Source: Branchipolynoe longqiensis (taxonomy: Eukaryota > Annelida > Polychaeta > Phyllodocida > Polynoidae). Taken from it: 64,000 nt of DNA. The number at the start of each line of letters is the position of its first letter. Positions within the stretch are counted from its first letter, which is position 1. The position numbers were made by a program, and so were the translations under genes. The stretch is from positions 87,277,726 to 87,341,725 of the forward strand of contig CM059187.1 of assembly GCA_030323885.1 (NCBI GenBank). The letters run 5' to 3'. The notes under the pieces were generated by a model that had not been told where the DNA came from, made no database searches, and saw nothing but the letters and a program-made list of their open reading frames with translations. Below, piece after piece: positions 21,437 to 32,789 of the stretch.

Positions 21437-22490
21437 ATGGCTACGAAGCATAGTAAGACGGATGCTCCCAGTCAGATTAGAGATGATGAAGAGCCGTCAC
21501 TGCAACCTCACGTCCAAGGGTCATCTGATCAAGCAGCCTCTGATGGGTTGAGAGGGCCAGAACCGGGCCCGTCTGACCTAGATGCACGTTTGACACGCCT
21601 TCTGCAGACTAAACTGGAGGAAATGTTCCCGGGGAGATCACGTAGAAGTTGAAGAAGAAGACCCAGGAATCAGAAGATTCTGAGTGGGAGGATTACTCTG
21701 GAGGAGAGTCTTCAGAGGATGATTCCTCACTGGAAAGGATCCTGGTCAGAAAGAGGAAACACTCTAAGCGAGGAGTGAGTTCATCAGATGGTGATGAGTA
21801 CACCTGGGCACGAAAGAAGCCTGTGGTAAAGAGGAAGAAGAATAAGAAGAAAAAGACCAACAAGTGTAAGAAGGATTCTTCTTCAGACTCTTCATCTGAC
21901 TCGTCAACGACAGAGTCAGACTCGGACACCCAGCGTACAGGGAAGTGTGCTAAGATCGGAGGGAAGGCCCGCAAGAAATGCCGACAAGAGAATCCCAAGA
22001 AGGTCTCACCACTACCATGATGCGTGAGACGATAAAAGGCCACTTTAATACCTTCAAACCAGCGGAGGTGATTACTAAGCTGGGAGAAAAGTTCATGGGG
22101 ATCAAAGGGATCCCAGACTCGGTGGTTAAAGAGATGCACAGTGAGGATCGAAAGAAATTTGAAGGGGTGCTCCACACTGTCCACAAGGCAGTGCTGGGAG
22201 CGTTGATGGCGATTGCACCCGTTGCGATTCGCATGCAGGCGGAGAACAAGTTCTCCCTGTGCAGCCAGATGGATGTAGAAATTGCTTTGTTGATCGCGGC
22301 AAGCAATTTTCTCTCATACAGACATTTTGAGAACGTCTTCAAGGCAGTCTGCACTGATGCAGGAAAGGAGGTGGCTATGTCCAAGAAAGTAGTTGACAAC
22401 GACGGGAAGGAGTATACGCTGTTTCTTCTTTCCAAGCGCATTAAGGGGAAGCCACTGGATAAATCCAAAATGTTTGGTGGACAGCTCTAG
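21437..22490 (+). pseudogene. Gag-like ORF of a DIRS-like retroelement, broken
   Basis: Three consecutive open frames (21437-21652, 21652-22020, 21978-22490) lie in frames 2, 1 and 0, so two frameshifts split one protein. The first part is acidic and polar. The second is strongly Lys/Ser/Asp-rich (SSSDSSSDSSTTESDSD), typical of nucleic-acid-binding Gag N-termini. The third (ETIKGHFNTFKPAEVI onward) is a helical, capsid-like domain of about 150 residues. The frame then stops at TAG (22488-22490) and resumes in the same frame as the polymerase. I see no Cys-His knuckle. DIRS-type Gags usually lack retroviral knuckles, and the position just before RT/RNase H supports the call. Confidence 0.65.
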
Positions 22491-22505
22491 TATCTGTTCA
22501 AACAG

Positions 22506-24290
22506 GTGGAGACAGGCAGCAAGTGTGGCAAGCACATGGAATCTGATAAAAAGGCTGGGAATGGCAATCCTGCACGGTTCAAGAAAGCCAGGCAGGATTT
22601 TCTAAACCGTCGAACCGGACGAGGAGGCCGGTCAGGGACAGGTACGGCTGTCAAGAGGACGAGGACAGCGACAGTCCTTCGGTTGGAACGACACCAACAG
22701 GCCGTTCAAGAGGGAGTTCACTCCACAGAAGCCGTTCCCTCACCCAGGGAACAAGTAGAAGTTTCCACTCAAACTCCCATCTCCACACAAATTCCTGTAA
22801 GCATTTTTGAGGCAGGAAACATTAAAAATTATTTGAGTGAATGGAGAGAAATTACGGATAATCTCACAGTACTTAGTATTGTTGAGGGAGTAAGAATTCC
22901 ATTAATGGAAGATCCAGTACAGAAAGGAATTCCTTTTCCGTACTGCTTTGATAGGATGGAGAGAGAGGTATGAAATGAACAGGTTCTGAAATTTTGTGAC
23001 AAAGGAATCATTGAGGCAGCCCATATTGCTACAAAAGGACATATTATGTTTACTTACATTGATGATTTGTTTATTGTAGCTCAAACGCAAACAGAATGTC
23101 AAACAGCAGTTGATGATTTATGTCACACATTCACTAAATTGGGGTTTTATATACATAACACAAAATCAGTTTTGAAACCAACAAAGACATTGAAATGTGT
23201 GGGGTTTGTTGTAGACACAAAGGAAATGACAGTTTCACTAACACAACAAAAACTAGATAAGTTTGTTACTACGGCAGACCAATTATTGGATTTTACTAGG
23301 CCAAAGATTAGGCAGATCGCGGTACTGATAGGAATTATGATAGCTTACGCTCCAGCTATTCTATATGGAAAAGCTCATATTAAGTCGCTAGAGATAAATA
23401 AGAACTTAGCATTAGCTTGCACTAAAGGTAATTTTGAATGTAAAATGACTATTTCACCAGAAGGTGTGGAAGATATTATGTGGTGGTATGCACACATTAA
23501 TTCTTCTCGTAACCCCATTAGAATGGGTGAACCCAACACTATCGTTACAACAGATGCATCGTCGGAGGGATGGGGTGCTCAGAGGGGACAAAAAGCAACT
23601 AGTGGATGCTGGTTGGAGGACGAAATCTCTGATCATATTAATGTGTTAGAACTTAGAGCAATTTATTTAGGTTTCTGTAGCTTGGTGCGCATACCTAAGT
23701 TTCATGTTAGGGTGTTAACAGATAACACTACAGCAATGGCTTACATTCGTAATATGGGGGGATCAGTTCCAAACCCTGTAACCAGGTGGCCAAATTAATT
23801 TGGAACTGGGCTCAAAAACATGAGATATGGTTAACAGTGGTGCATATTCCAGGCTGTCAGAATACATTAGCAGATAGGAAAAGCCGCCATTTTCATGATC
23901 ATTTAGAATGGTAATTGAGTCAAAGCATTTTTAAACACATTTGTCTTAAATGGGGAAAACCACAAGTGGATTTGTTTGTGTCACGAAACAACAAAAAGAT
24001 TTCCAATTTGTATTTTGGCATCCAGAGCCAGATGCCTGGCGAGTGGATGCCTTTTCTTTGGTTTGGAATAATAATTTTTATTATATATTTCCACCATTCA
24101 GCATTATCAGCAGAGTGGCCAGAAAGATCAGAATGGATCACTCACACACAATTCTGGTGGTACCAGAATGGGACACACAGCCATGGCTAGCGGCAGTGGC
24201 ATTGGGGGCGAGAGACATGCTCAGGTTTCCACGAGCAAGGACAAATTTACAACATCAAGGTCCGCTGACAACACACGGAGATGTGTCAAC
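22506..24290 (+). pseudogene. DIRS-like reverse transcriptase / RNase H, deleted and frameshifted
   Basis: The upstream part (to 22973) contains the linker and the IKNYLSEWREIT / IPFPYC region that starts DIRS-type RT domains. After an in-frame TGA the sequence jumps from GIIEAAH directly to the TYIDDLF catalytic box near 23055, so the fingers and first palm Asp are missing (internal deletion). The RT thumb follows (IRQIAVLIGIMIAYAPAILY), then RNase H with TDASSEGWGA near 23550, ELRA and LTDNTTAMAYIRNMGG. The domain continues in other frames (VHIPGCQNTLADRKSR, then DLFVSRNN and the FPPFSIISRV block) to about 24250. It has at least one stop and two frameshifts beyond the deletion, so it cannot be active. 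RNase H abutting a YR is diagnostic of DIRS-group elements. Confidence 0.85.
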
Positions 24291-24299
24291 AACACCCCT

Positions 24300-24506
24300 G
24301 TTGGCATTCCTTTTCTGAACAAACATTTGGAGCAATTTGGGCTCGACAAAATTACACAACAAAGGCTGATTTCACATGCCTGGAGGAAAGGCACAGTTAA
24401 ACTGTATACAAGTTATTTGAAGAAATGGGGACTTCATTGTTTGATTAAGAAAGTGAAGCCATTGAAGCATACAATGGTCTATAAAGGAGTACAATTGGTC
24501 TATTAA
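24300..24506 (+). pseudogene. N-terminal fragment of a tyrosine recombinase
   Basis: The frame reading FLNKHLEQFGLDKITQQRLI, then SHAWRKGTVKLYTSYLKKWG, matches the SAM-like N-terminal domain found just after RNase H in DIRS elements, which integrate with a YR instead of a DDE integrase. The catalytic domain (R, HxxR, H/W, Y) is absent, so the element is 3'-truncated or rearranged. Confidence 0.7.
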
Positions 24507-25015
24507 TGCAAATTATGTATAGGGACAGGTGCATGAATGTATTTATGTAGTTGCTGGTGATTCTTTACTTATGGTCAAGAGTCATTGTGTATTACTATTA
24601 GGTAGATAGTGTGAATGAGGCACTACTGATAGTGTGTAAGGAGCCCCAAGAGCTCTACTCACTACCCCCTCCCCCCCAACTGTTAGTCACGGATCTCCAC
24701 ACACACACACAGCAGGCAGGTGCAGGCCAAGCAGCCACACCGCATGGTGGTGGTGGGTAGATCGCAGTAGCCTTGGTGACCCCAGAATGCTTACTGTTCA
24801 TTGGTGGAACTATAAATGCCTGTTACTGATTGGAGATAATGGTCAGGTGGTATGCCATATCACATCCATGTACCACTATATAATAATAAACCTGAGGGTG
24901 CAAGCTCTCACTCTACTTTCATTCTTTATACTCTTCCTTTCTCTTCTTGTATGTATTGATTTCATATAAACCTGCCTACACAACCCACAGATGCTAGCCG
25001 TCGACTTTACATCTA
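24507..25015. other. Sequence downstream of the DIRS-like element
   Basis: No YR remnant is seen; a (CA)n patch lies at 24700. The 3' boundary of the element is not identifiable. Confidence 0.35.
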
Positions 25016-25023
25016 TATAGATT

Positions 25024-25057
<34 letters not shown>

Positions 25058-25200
25058 CATTTATGTACATATATATACATTTGCATACATGGATACATAT
25101 ATATTCATGCATATACACATAAATAGATATGTACATATATCCATATATACATACACATGATTTACAAACATATATAGTTACATATATGTATGTGGCGTAG
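25016..25200. repeat. AT-rich ATATGTACAT repeat region
   Basis: (TA)n followed by degenerate ATACATATATA units over about 180 nt. Confidence 0.8.
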
Positions 25201-25547
25201 AACCTATTACATGAATATAAATAACATTAACAACGGTGGTCGTTATTTGCTATTTTGCCGAAGAGACGGTCCCGGTGAGGGGGAGGAGGCAGATACTAGA
25301 TAGACGACGTGAAGGGGTGCGGCCACAGGCGTGCGGGAAGCCGGTGCTCCCACGACACGAGGCCCGGCCGTCTCCCTCTCACCTGAAAGGCTCAGGATGC
25401 GTCATCCTCAGGTGGTTGACAACAGCCTCGGCGTCAGCTCACCCACAGACGCAGCTGGGAGCCCGGCCGCGGGAACACAACACACCCGTGGTGGCGCACA
25501 TCGGAAGGCGGCGGGCATTCAATTCAGATTCACGCTAAGTGGGACCT
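25201..25547. other. GC-rich islet, no assigned gene
   Basis: GC-rich sequence with a GTGAG donor-like motif on minus near 25378-25383 after CCTTTCAG. It could be a 5' exon of a minus-strand transcript, but no codon signal or start supports it. Confidence 0.25.
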
Positions 25548-25921
25548 TAGATGTTGCCAGGACGTAAAACTCTAACAACCAACTAAATGGGACCGTGCGC
25601 TGTGGGCGAATCGGGGAAAGCACAGGCTTCCCGTGTGGAAGCTCATGAGTTCGATTTCCAGTCGAGTTAAACCAATGACTTATCAAATTTCTACTTGTCG
25701 CGATTAAGCCTGGTGCTCAGCATTAATAGGATAGGATAAGGACTGGTTAGCACAATGTCAGGATAATGCCACTGTGGGGGATATCGGGTCATGATGCCGG
25801 AGGCATCGTTCTACCAGTGGGGCAGCACTACAAAGTCGCCATGAGTGCACACTATCACAAGTCGGTACCAGTCCTGATATGACCTTAGATGTTGCTAGGA
25901 CGTAAAACAACAACAAACAAA
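25548..25921 (+). mobile_element. SINE family A tail fragment followed by a full copy
   Basis: 25548-25587 is only the SINE A 3' end (GGACCTTAGATGTTGCCAGG, then CTCTAACAACCAACTAAAT). From 25588 a complete copy follows to ACAACAACAAACAAAC. The full copy probably inserted just after, or within, the tail of an older one. Confidence 0.8.
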
Positions 25922-26189
25922 CCCTCAGTGGGTCGCACATGTGCAGGCAGTGGGTTGTGTCAACTAGACAGCCGCTACCCATGTAGTTATGTGCGTTGTA
26001 CATGCATTATAAACAATGTACACACTACCTCTACTACTCCCAGATACGCTTCCCACCACCTCCCTCCGGCACCTAGCCGAACACAGTGCATTATGGGTGA
26101 CGTCTATATAGGGCAGACATAGTAGTCACCATGACTTCCGGTGGATGAGTGGGTGGGCAGATGAACGGAGCAGTGAATGAAGCGTAATC

Positions 26190-26262
26190 CTCATAGCTAC
26201 CCATGGTTACCCATGGTTACCCATGGTTACCCATGGTTACCCGTGATTACCCGCCGAGAGCA
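26190..26262. repeat. Short ACCCATGGTT tandem repeat
   Basis: Five or six units of 11 nt (TTACCCATGGT) with slight variation at the right end. It contains repeated NcoI-type palindromes. It is not the TTAGGG telomere repeat. Confidence 0.9.
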
Positions 26263-26740
26263 TGCGGAAATAGTCCTTATGTTGGTGTGATGTAAGTGTA
26301 AGGCATGGCGTCACCAGCTGCCTTAGTTATGCAGTCCATTAAAATGGTATATCTTCATGTATGTGTGACGGGGGTGGGGGTGGAGGGGCATGGGGGGTGG
26401 GGGGTGGAGTGTGTTCATGTGTGTGTGATGGAGGGGTGGAGGGGGGGGGGGAGGAGTGACATGGACGGATAAGACACAGGAACATTTCTCAAAAATCATA
26501 GTTCACATTTAAGGCGATACTAACCTAGCCAAGTCGCGGCGCTGTTTTTTTTTTGTGAATGGAAACAGTGAGTATTTAGTAAAGACATACCACAAATGAA
26601 AGTTATTGATGAATTGGGGTAATCACAATGATGAGCCCTGTATTGGTGTAGAAGGGCATCGTTAAGCGTGGCTCTGTGGCCGTATATTATATGGTGTAGA
26701 TATCTCTCTCTATATCTCGCTCTCTCTCTCTCTCTCTCTA
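26263..26740. other. G-rich patches, no gene
   Basis: 26370-26455 is GGGGTGG-rich and 26700-26740 is a (TC)n tract that leads into a TA array. No coding or repeat-family signal. Confidence 0.4.
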
Positions 26741-26741
26741 C

Positions 26742-26829
<88 letters not shown>
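26741..26829. repeat. (TA)n microsatellite
   Basis: About 90 nt of near-pure TA adjoining MITE M2. Similar arrays sit at 6553, 8181, 8459, 18313, 20433, 20727, 25022, 32768, 34921, 35639, 43330, 48256 and 51680. Confidence 0.95.
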
Positions 26830-27163
26830 CAGTACAATCCCGTTAAACCAAGCTCGGTTAAACCAAACGATCCGTTAATCCAAACTTTTTTCGGCGGCCC
26901 GGCACAATACTACCATTTATCATATAAAAAAAGTTGGTTAAACCAAAGTCAGTTAATCCAAATTATCGGTTAATCCAAACTAAATTGTCGGACCCCAGGC
27001 CACTCCGGTATGGTTAAACTAAACTTTCATGTGGTTATAAGGTCATCTGAGACCCCACTGACGTTTCTATCTAATAAATGGTAGTATTTTGCCGGGCCGC
27101 CGACAAAAGTCGGATTAACCGATTGTTTTGTTTAACTGAGCACGGTTTAATGGGGTTATACTG
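26830..27163. mobile_element. Pogo/Tigger-like MITE, family M2
   Basis: Termini CAGTACAATCCCGTTAAACC and GGTTTAATGGGGTTATACTG are inverted repeats, flanked by TA on both sides. The interior contains multiple GGTTAATCCAAAC and CGGTTAAACCAA motifs in both orientations. It is non-coding; CAGT termini and the TA target suit the pogo/Tigger branch of Tc1/mariner. Confidence 0.85.
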
Positions 27164-27239
27164 TACATACATGAAAAAACAATAACCAAAGTGGCCACAT
27201 ACATTGTATATTACATGTGCAATACACACTTACTCAAAG

Positions 27240-27332
27240 TCAAAGCCAAACCTCGGTTAACCCAATGATCGGTTAATCCAAACAGATTTCTAGGGTCCCT
27301 TCATGTTTGGTTTAACGGGTTTATACTGTATA
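27240..27332. mobile_element. MITE M2 right-end fragment
   Basis: CCTCGGTTAACCCAATGATC and TTAACGGGTTTATACTG match the M2 right half. The left half is missing. Confidence 0.75.
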
Positions 27333-27640
27333 TGTATATAGATGCATGTTATATAGTCACACTTGTGGTGACCTTTGACCTACTAGTACTATACTATATG
27401 CAATGATGATTTCACCGGAAATTCTAGAACCACACATACATGGACATCCGCGTGTATGCACATATATACTACACACATAATAGTTGTGCTACCATGTCTA
27501 TTGCAAAACTGTTAAAGGTGCCTAGTCCGGTGTTTTTGAGGAGTTTGGCATAGTTTTAGATAAATATATTAGATTGGTCGTTATAAAGTACTTCTATTTT
27601 AGGTTTGAATAATTTCTATTCAAAATGGCTAACTTTGGAG

Positions 27641-27906
27641 ACCCGATATCGCACCCAGCCACATCTATCCTGATGCTGAGCTAACCAGTCCTTGGCCCTA
27701 GCTTAGTAATGTGCTCGATTTCCTGTTGTATCCAGTTTTATCTCACCACCAACCCCGAACCGGGCGCTGTGGTCGATTCGATAGGTCGCGAGTTCGAATC
27801 CCAGCCGAGTCAAACCAATGACCTACAAAATTGATACTTGTCACTACCTAGCCTGGCACTCAGCATTACTAGGATAGGAGAAGGACTGGTTAGCTCAGTG
27901 TCAGGA
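27641..27906. mobile_element. Two SINE family A pieces, facing each other
   Basis: 27641-27718 is a minus-strand body piece (GAGACCCGATATC to CCAGTCCTTGG). 27763-27906 is a plus-strand head and 5' body (GGGCGCTGTGGTCGATTCG, B box GAGTTCGAATCCC) that stops abruptly after CTCAGTGTCAGGA. Confidence 0.75.
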
Positions 27907-27929
27907 CAGTCGACCCCATTCTTTGACTA

Positions 27930-28165
27930 CATTTATTACTCCTTTAATCACCTTCAATCACCTTCAGTCACCTCCAATCACCTTCACTCGCATTTAGTCA
28001 CCTTCAATCACCTTCAGTCACCTTCAATCACCTTCAGTCACCTTCGGTCACCTTCAATCGCCTTCAGTCACCTTCAATCACCTTTAGTCACCTTCAATCA
28101 CCTTCGGTCACCTTCAATCACCTTCAGTCGCCTTCAGTCACCTCCAATCACCTTCAATCACCAGA
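27930..28165. repeat. 10/20-bp minisatellite (TCACCTTCAA)n
   Basis: About 23 decamers TCACCTTCAA or TCACCTTCAG alternating in pairs. It starts right where a SINE A copy is broken. Confidence 0.9.
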
Positions 28166-28200
28166 CGGCATGCCCGTGTGAGCTGAGCTGCTTTCCATGT

Positions 28201-28371
28201 AGCTGGTCATGGAATATGAATCCCTGAGTTCAAAGCCTGGCTGAGTCAAACCAATGACCTACAAATATAGCGACTACACAGCCTGATGCTCGTCATTAGT
28301 AGGATAAGGCAAAGAGCAGTGAGATGAGGAAGATCAATTGTTCGCGATTGAAATTCCCCTGCCTAAAGTTA
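28201..28371 (+). mobile_element. SINE family A, alternative-tail subtype
   Basis: The B-box region and body start as in SINE A, then from GGCAAAGAGCAG the sequence changes to TGAGATGAGGAAGATCAATT and CGATTGAAATTCCCCTGCC. The same alternative 3' module occurs at 33170 (minus) and 34204 (plus). Confidence 0.7.
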
Positions 28372-28720
28372 CACAACCTGATGGTTTTGAGTTTCTGTCA
28401 TTTTCGGAGATAAATGTATTAAATTGATTGTTATAATCGACCTTACTTTAGGTTGAAGTAACTTTTATTTTAAATGATTAACCTTTGAGATATTTGAGAT
28501 GTAAACATGCCAAATGTTGGCAAGCATGCCAAAACTCTGACACCAAATGCTTCTGCAGAAACAGATTTGGGGTTCTAATAAATTGACTCAATATTCACTT
28601 CTATGTGGCAACAACTGTTTAATAAGTGCATCAGTATCCAAGCTTGATATGTAGAATCAAATCTAGATAATCGCATTGGTCTTGAAAAGGTTGTGCTTTT
28701 ATCAGACTATGCAGCTTTAA
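28372..28720 (+). mobile_element. 350-bp MITE family M4, copy
   Basis: Runs from a left end like TAAAGTTGCATAGTC to the right end CAGACTATGCAGCTTTAA. The interior markers are GAGATAAATGTATTAAATTG, GGTTGAAGTAACTTTTATTT, TGGCAAGCATGCCAAAACTC and AGATATGTAGAATCAAATC-like blocks. It matches the complete copy at 60873-61245. Confidence 0.75.
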
Positions 28721-29171
28721 TCAATGAATATAAAACAAAATTAATTTTAAATGGTGGATGACATCCGAGGCTTGATGGGTATTATTTCGTGCTGCTTAAA
28801 CTATGATAACATGCATCATTAGGAACAGGCCAAATGTTTTGCTCTTAATTGTAGGGCAGAAATCAAAATAACTCCATTGAAGCACTAATGGATTTGAAAT
28901 TTAAAACCACTCAGCTTATTGTGCTAACTCCCAGCATGCATTACTGATAATTAATTGTAAGTGGCCGGTCAGGTTTTATTGGAAACTTCACAACGCCTGA
29001 GCGAGCATCAGTAGAGCACACCTCTTTGGAATTCAACTGGCGCTCATACTGAGTGGTTATTTGTACACAATTTGCATTCGCGCCTTTAAAAACATGGGTA
29101 AAGTATTCACGCATTAGGCACAAAAGTATGCCGTAGTCAACACTGCCACTGAGGGTTGGGAGCTCATTCAT
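28721..29171. other. AT-rich intergenic sequence
   Basis: Nothing recognised. Confidence 0.4.
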
Positions 29172-29795
29172 AAAGTTGCATAATTATTCCGATTGTTTTT
29201 AGTTTTTCTGTCACTTTTTTTGTCAAAGATGAAATTATTACGTTCATTGTTATAATCTACTTTTACTTTAAATGGCTAACTTTAGAGGTATTTGAAGTGC
29301 AAATATGTCAATGTGCTGGTTTTGTTTGTTTGTTGTTGTATTACGTCCTAGCAACATCTAAGGTCATATCAGGACGGGTACCGACTTGTGACAGTACACA
29401 CTCATCGTGATTTTATAGCGCTGCCCCACTGAGAAATCAGGCCGCCAGCACCATGACCCGATAACCCACTCAGTCACATTATCCTGACACTGAGCTAACC
29501 AGTCCTTGCCCTGTCCTAATAATGCCGAGTACCAGGCTAGGAAGCGACAAGTATCAATTTTTAAGTCATCGGTTTGACTCGACCAGGAACCAAACTCGCA
29601 AACTCCCGATCTTCCGCACGCGAGGCCTGTGCTCTACCGATTCGGCCACCACGCCGGGTCCAATATGCTGATACCATAGGCTTCAGTAGTAACAGGTCCT
29701 ATTGAATTGACTTGTTAGTCCCTTCTATGCAACAACAGATGCTGATACGTGTATCCACGTCCTAGTTGGATCATATCTAATTAAAACTGCATGGT
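29172..29795 (+). mobile_element. MITE M4 copy split by SINE A
   Basis: The left half (29172-29318) and the next part (29661 to about 29778) are M4 in plus orientation. SINE A occupies 29319-29660 and is bounded by duplicated CAATGTGCTG / CAATATGCTG. Confidence 0.75.
29319..29660 (-). mobile_element. SINE family A, full length, with target duplication
   Basis: Complete minus-strand copy with the second head subtype (on plus, CTCTACCGATTCGGCCACC). The 10-nt duplication at 29309-29318 and 29661-29670 marks target-primed insertion into MITE M4. Confidence 0.9.
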
Positions 29796-30187
29796 CCGAT
29801 GAAAACATCAAATCTTCCAAACTAAAACAATTATCTAGATTTAATTCTGCATATCTAACTTAGATACTGATACACTTATTAAACATTTGTCCCCACATAG
29901 AATGGGATAGCGAGCCAATTTACTAGAACCTGTTACTGCAGAAGCCTATAATGTCAGAGTTTTGGCGTGCTTGTCAAAATCAATTTTGTACATTTGCACT
30001 TCAAATATCTCAAAAGTTAGCCATTTGAAATAAACATTACTTCAAACTAAAGTAAGATAGATTATAACGATCAACCTAATATATTTATCTCAGAAAACGA
30101 CAGAAACTCAAAACCATCGGACTATGCAACTTTAAGTACTTTGGTTTAGAAAATTGTATCCTTTCATCTGACTATGCAGCTTAAAGT
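29779..30187 (-). mobile_element. MITE M4, inverted copy plus a right-end remnant
   Basis: 29779-30136 is a near-complete M4 in reverse orientation, abutting the plus-oriented copy. 30137-30187 adds another plus-oriented right end (CATCTGACTATGCAGCTTAA). The cluster makes a sizeable inverted repeat. Confidence 0.75.
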
Positions 30188-30454
30188 ACATTAAGTAGTT
30201 ATTGGCCGATATGAAATGTGATGTTCATGGGCGTATGTATGATCAGCATGGAGATCGATACGCATCCCAAAGGTCTGAGAGATGTAAGCCCCATAATATT
30301 ACTAGTGTCACGAGGTCATTAGCAAAGGACTTTAGCTGTCAAACCTTTTCTTCTTTGGATTTGCATTAGATTCAATTGGCAAAGCTTGAGATCATACAAA
30401 GCATTTGATCCTCCTTCAGTAAAATTGCAATTTTGTCTTACTCTTTTTATTTCT

Positions 30455-30722
30455 TGAAGATTTATGCTGCCTATCGTGGATAAGTCTGAATAGCCTTGTT
30501 TTCACCATTAGAGTAATTTAGACAGTTGGCCAATAGAAAGCCCAAGCCGACACTTTTACCGACCCAAGGGATTTTTAACCTCCCACACCACATAGACATG
30601 GTATGAGAGTAACTGGCCTTTGATGATGCTGTAAGTTATACACAGCGGTGGAAATCCAAATTGACAGAGGTGGGGGCACAGGGAATCGAACCACCGACCT
30701 TCAGATTAGGAGTCCGACCTAA
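30455..30722 (-). mobile_element. SINE family B, minus strand, head truncated
   Basis: From TCTTGAAGATTTATGCTGCC (3' end) to GATTAGGAGTCCGACCTA. It lacks the first ~30 nt of the tRNA head. Confidence 0.85.
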
Positions 30723-30824
30723 AACTTAAACTGGCCATATCAAAATAATGTAGTCCTCTGCATTGACCTCGTAGGCAAGAAACCAGAAGGCCAGGCAGGA
30801 ATGAATAGGGTGATTGGATCGCAG

Positions 30825-30915
30825 AGCTTAGGTAGTGTAATGGTTAGCACTCTAGCCACGGAATGACAAGAAGTGTGGGTTCAGATCCTACTCTAGGCAC
30901 AATATTTCCCATTTT
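30825..30915 (+). mobile_element. tRNA-like SINE head (third head type)
   Basis: TTAGGTAGTGTAATGGTTAGC gives an A box and GTGTGGGTTCAGATCC a B box, followed by TCTAGGCACAATATTTCCC as at 9540 (minus). No acceptor stem pairs, so it is not a functional tRNA gene. Confidence 0.5.
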
Positions 30916-30949
30916 CATCCCCAATACGACAAAAGATCCGAGTCCGTTA

Positions 30950-31100
30950 GGGACGGGGCGGGCCGGTGGCGGCGCCACCCGCCACATGTGTCAGGTCGAG
31001 GAGGCAAAGTATAGAATAATCGGTACAATATAGAACAAGACATTCCTTTGCGAGCTGCTATACTCGCACAATACGTTATACACGACATAAGTGATATTGC
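30950..31100. mobile_element. MITE M9 right-end relic
   Basis: GGTGGCGGCGCCACC and, at 31058-31091, CTATACTCGCACAATACGTT, then ACACGAC, resemble the M9 interior and right terminal repeat. Confidence 0.45.
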
Positions 31101-31297
31101 ACTGTATTCCATGCAAACATGAACATTATCGTACTGAACATTACAGACAATATCACCATAGGGAAAATATTATCGAGACTATGTATTTTCCAATCTATTA
31201 ATATTATAATTCATAGTCTGAAGATACTGATCCTGCGATTACCTTAGTATAAAACTAACTGATGTCAATCTCTGTGTGCCTGTTTTTGGATAAGTAG

Positions 31298-31508
31298 TCT
31301 TACACACACACACCACACACCACACATACCACACACTACACACACCACATAACCACACACATGCCACACAACACACGGCACAACACATACCACAAACACC
31401 ACACCCCACACACACCACACACCACACAAACCACACACACTGCACACCCCACACCAAACACACCACACACACCACATACCGAACACACCACACACACCAC
31501 ACACACCC
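31298..31508. repeat. CACACCACA microsatellite
   Basis: About 210 nt of CACAC/CACCA units. The Val/Cys/Trp-rich minus frames are repeat artefacts. Confidence 0.95.
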
Positions 31509-31766
31509 GTCCCGCTACTGCAAACTCTGGTACCTGCGTGCATTTGGTCCTAAAAGCTTACACCGCCCGCCATATTGGACTGGTTATAGAAATGCGATAA
31601 GATCGTCATCACGTCAGAAATGTCAGGATTCCCTTTCACTATAAACCTATAAGAAGAACCTTGAAAAAGCATGAACGCCCAAAAATGATATCAATATCAC
31701 AATAAATATACTGTCAAAATACAAAAAGGGCATAAATATGTCATATTACGTACATCATTGTGTGAA

Positions 31767-32191
31767 CATCATCATCATCATCATCATCATGCTGTCGGTC
31801 GCGATGCAACAAAGACTGCTTTCATTACTTGACTGCCACTCTTACATTTCATGAAAGCTGCCTGCAAAAGTGTTGAAGTGCTGCTGGCTTTTGCAAGTTA
31901 CCAGCGGCACTCTCTCGGGGAGCAAATAGAGGTTTCACACCGGCAAGAACATGTCCAGACAGGTGCAAAACTATTTGTCCCTGCAGTGGCTGGTCTGGAG
32001 ATGTTGGGAGTTCCAATCATGAACCGCCCTTAATGCTGCCACAGTGACATGGTTTTCTGTTTAGGGTTTGCTCCCTTAGCCTTCGGTTCTGTCAAGAACC
32101 TGTACCACAAGGCAGTGGTTTACAACTCTGCAGGGCAGGGGCATCAAACTCTCTGAGGTATTGCAATACCTGCAATACCTGCATACCTACA
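31767..32191 (-). mobile_element. Non-LTR-derived element, family C copy 3
   Basis: Minus-strand copy ending (on plus, starting) with the CATCATCAT tail and GCTGTCGGTCGCGATG. The segment between CTTGACTGCC and TTTCATGAAAGC is shorter than in copy 1 (about 65 nt missing). The 5' end is intact to ATTGCAATACCTGC. Confidence 0.7.
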
Positions 32192-32486
32192 ACAAACATC
32201 AATAGCTTACTATTCCATGCTATGTCTCACTGCTATATCAGACATGTAGTATATAGACTATGTGTAGTTCCTAGTTCCTTATTTGAACACATCAGCGCCA
32301 CCTGCGAGCGGAAGCAGTTATTTCCTTCACGGTGAGTGAGGCAGGAGACCCGACGCACTTAATAGGGCGGGGACCCGTTGGGGGGGGGGGGGGCGCCATC
32401 AGTCATACTCAGTGAATCATTAGTGTCAATATAGTATAGCGGTAGAACTTCCATTGATTTATGCTCGTGTGTTTCTTCTACATCGC
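32192..32486. other. Unassigned sequence with a G-run
   Basis: A G12 run at about 32381; no gene or repeat-family match. Confidence 0.4.
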
Positions 32487-32771
32487 ATATGTGATGTATA
32501 ACGTATCATACGAGTATAAAGATACGTAGGGGGATATTACTTATTATTATTATTATTATTGTTATCCTCTGTAAGATACAACACTGTACCGGTGGTGCCA
32601 TCTCGCCCACCTCACATATTCCTCCAGAGTGTGACGCGAGGGGGCGCCCGCCCGGCAATACCCGACAGCTGGGAGGGGGGGGGGGGCGCTCCACCAATGC
32701 GCACGAGGAAATATAGGATGTACATGTTACCCTTGCATTTATACTCGCATAATGCATTATACATCACATAT
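32487..32771. mobile_element. MITE family M9, complete
   Basis: Terminal inverted repeats ATATGTGATGTATAACGTAT and ATGCATTATACATCACATAT extend inward to CGAGTATAAA/TTTATACTCG. The interior has a TATTATTATTATT run and a G-run. It is non-coding, 285 nt, and flanked by (TA)n on the right. Confidence 0.85.
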
Positions 32772-32789
32772 ATATATATATATATATAG

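Noticed and set aside
26190..26262. Interstitial telomere repeat
   Set aside because: The unit is TTACCCATGGT, not TTAGGG or another known telomere unit, and only about six copies are present.
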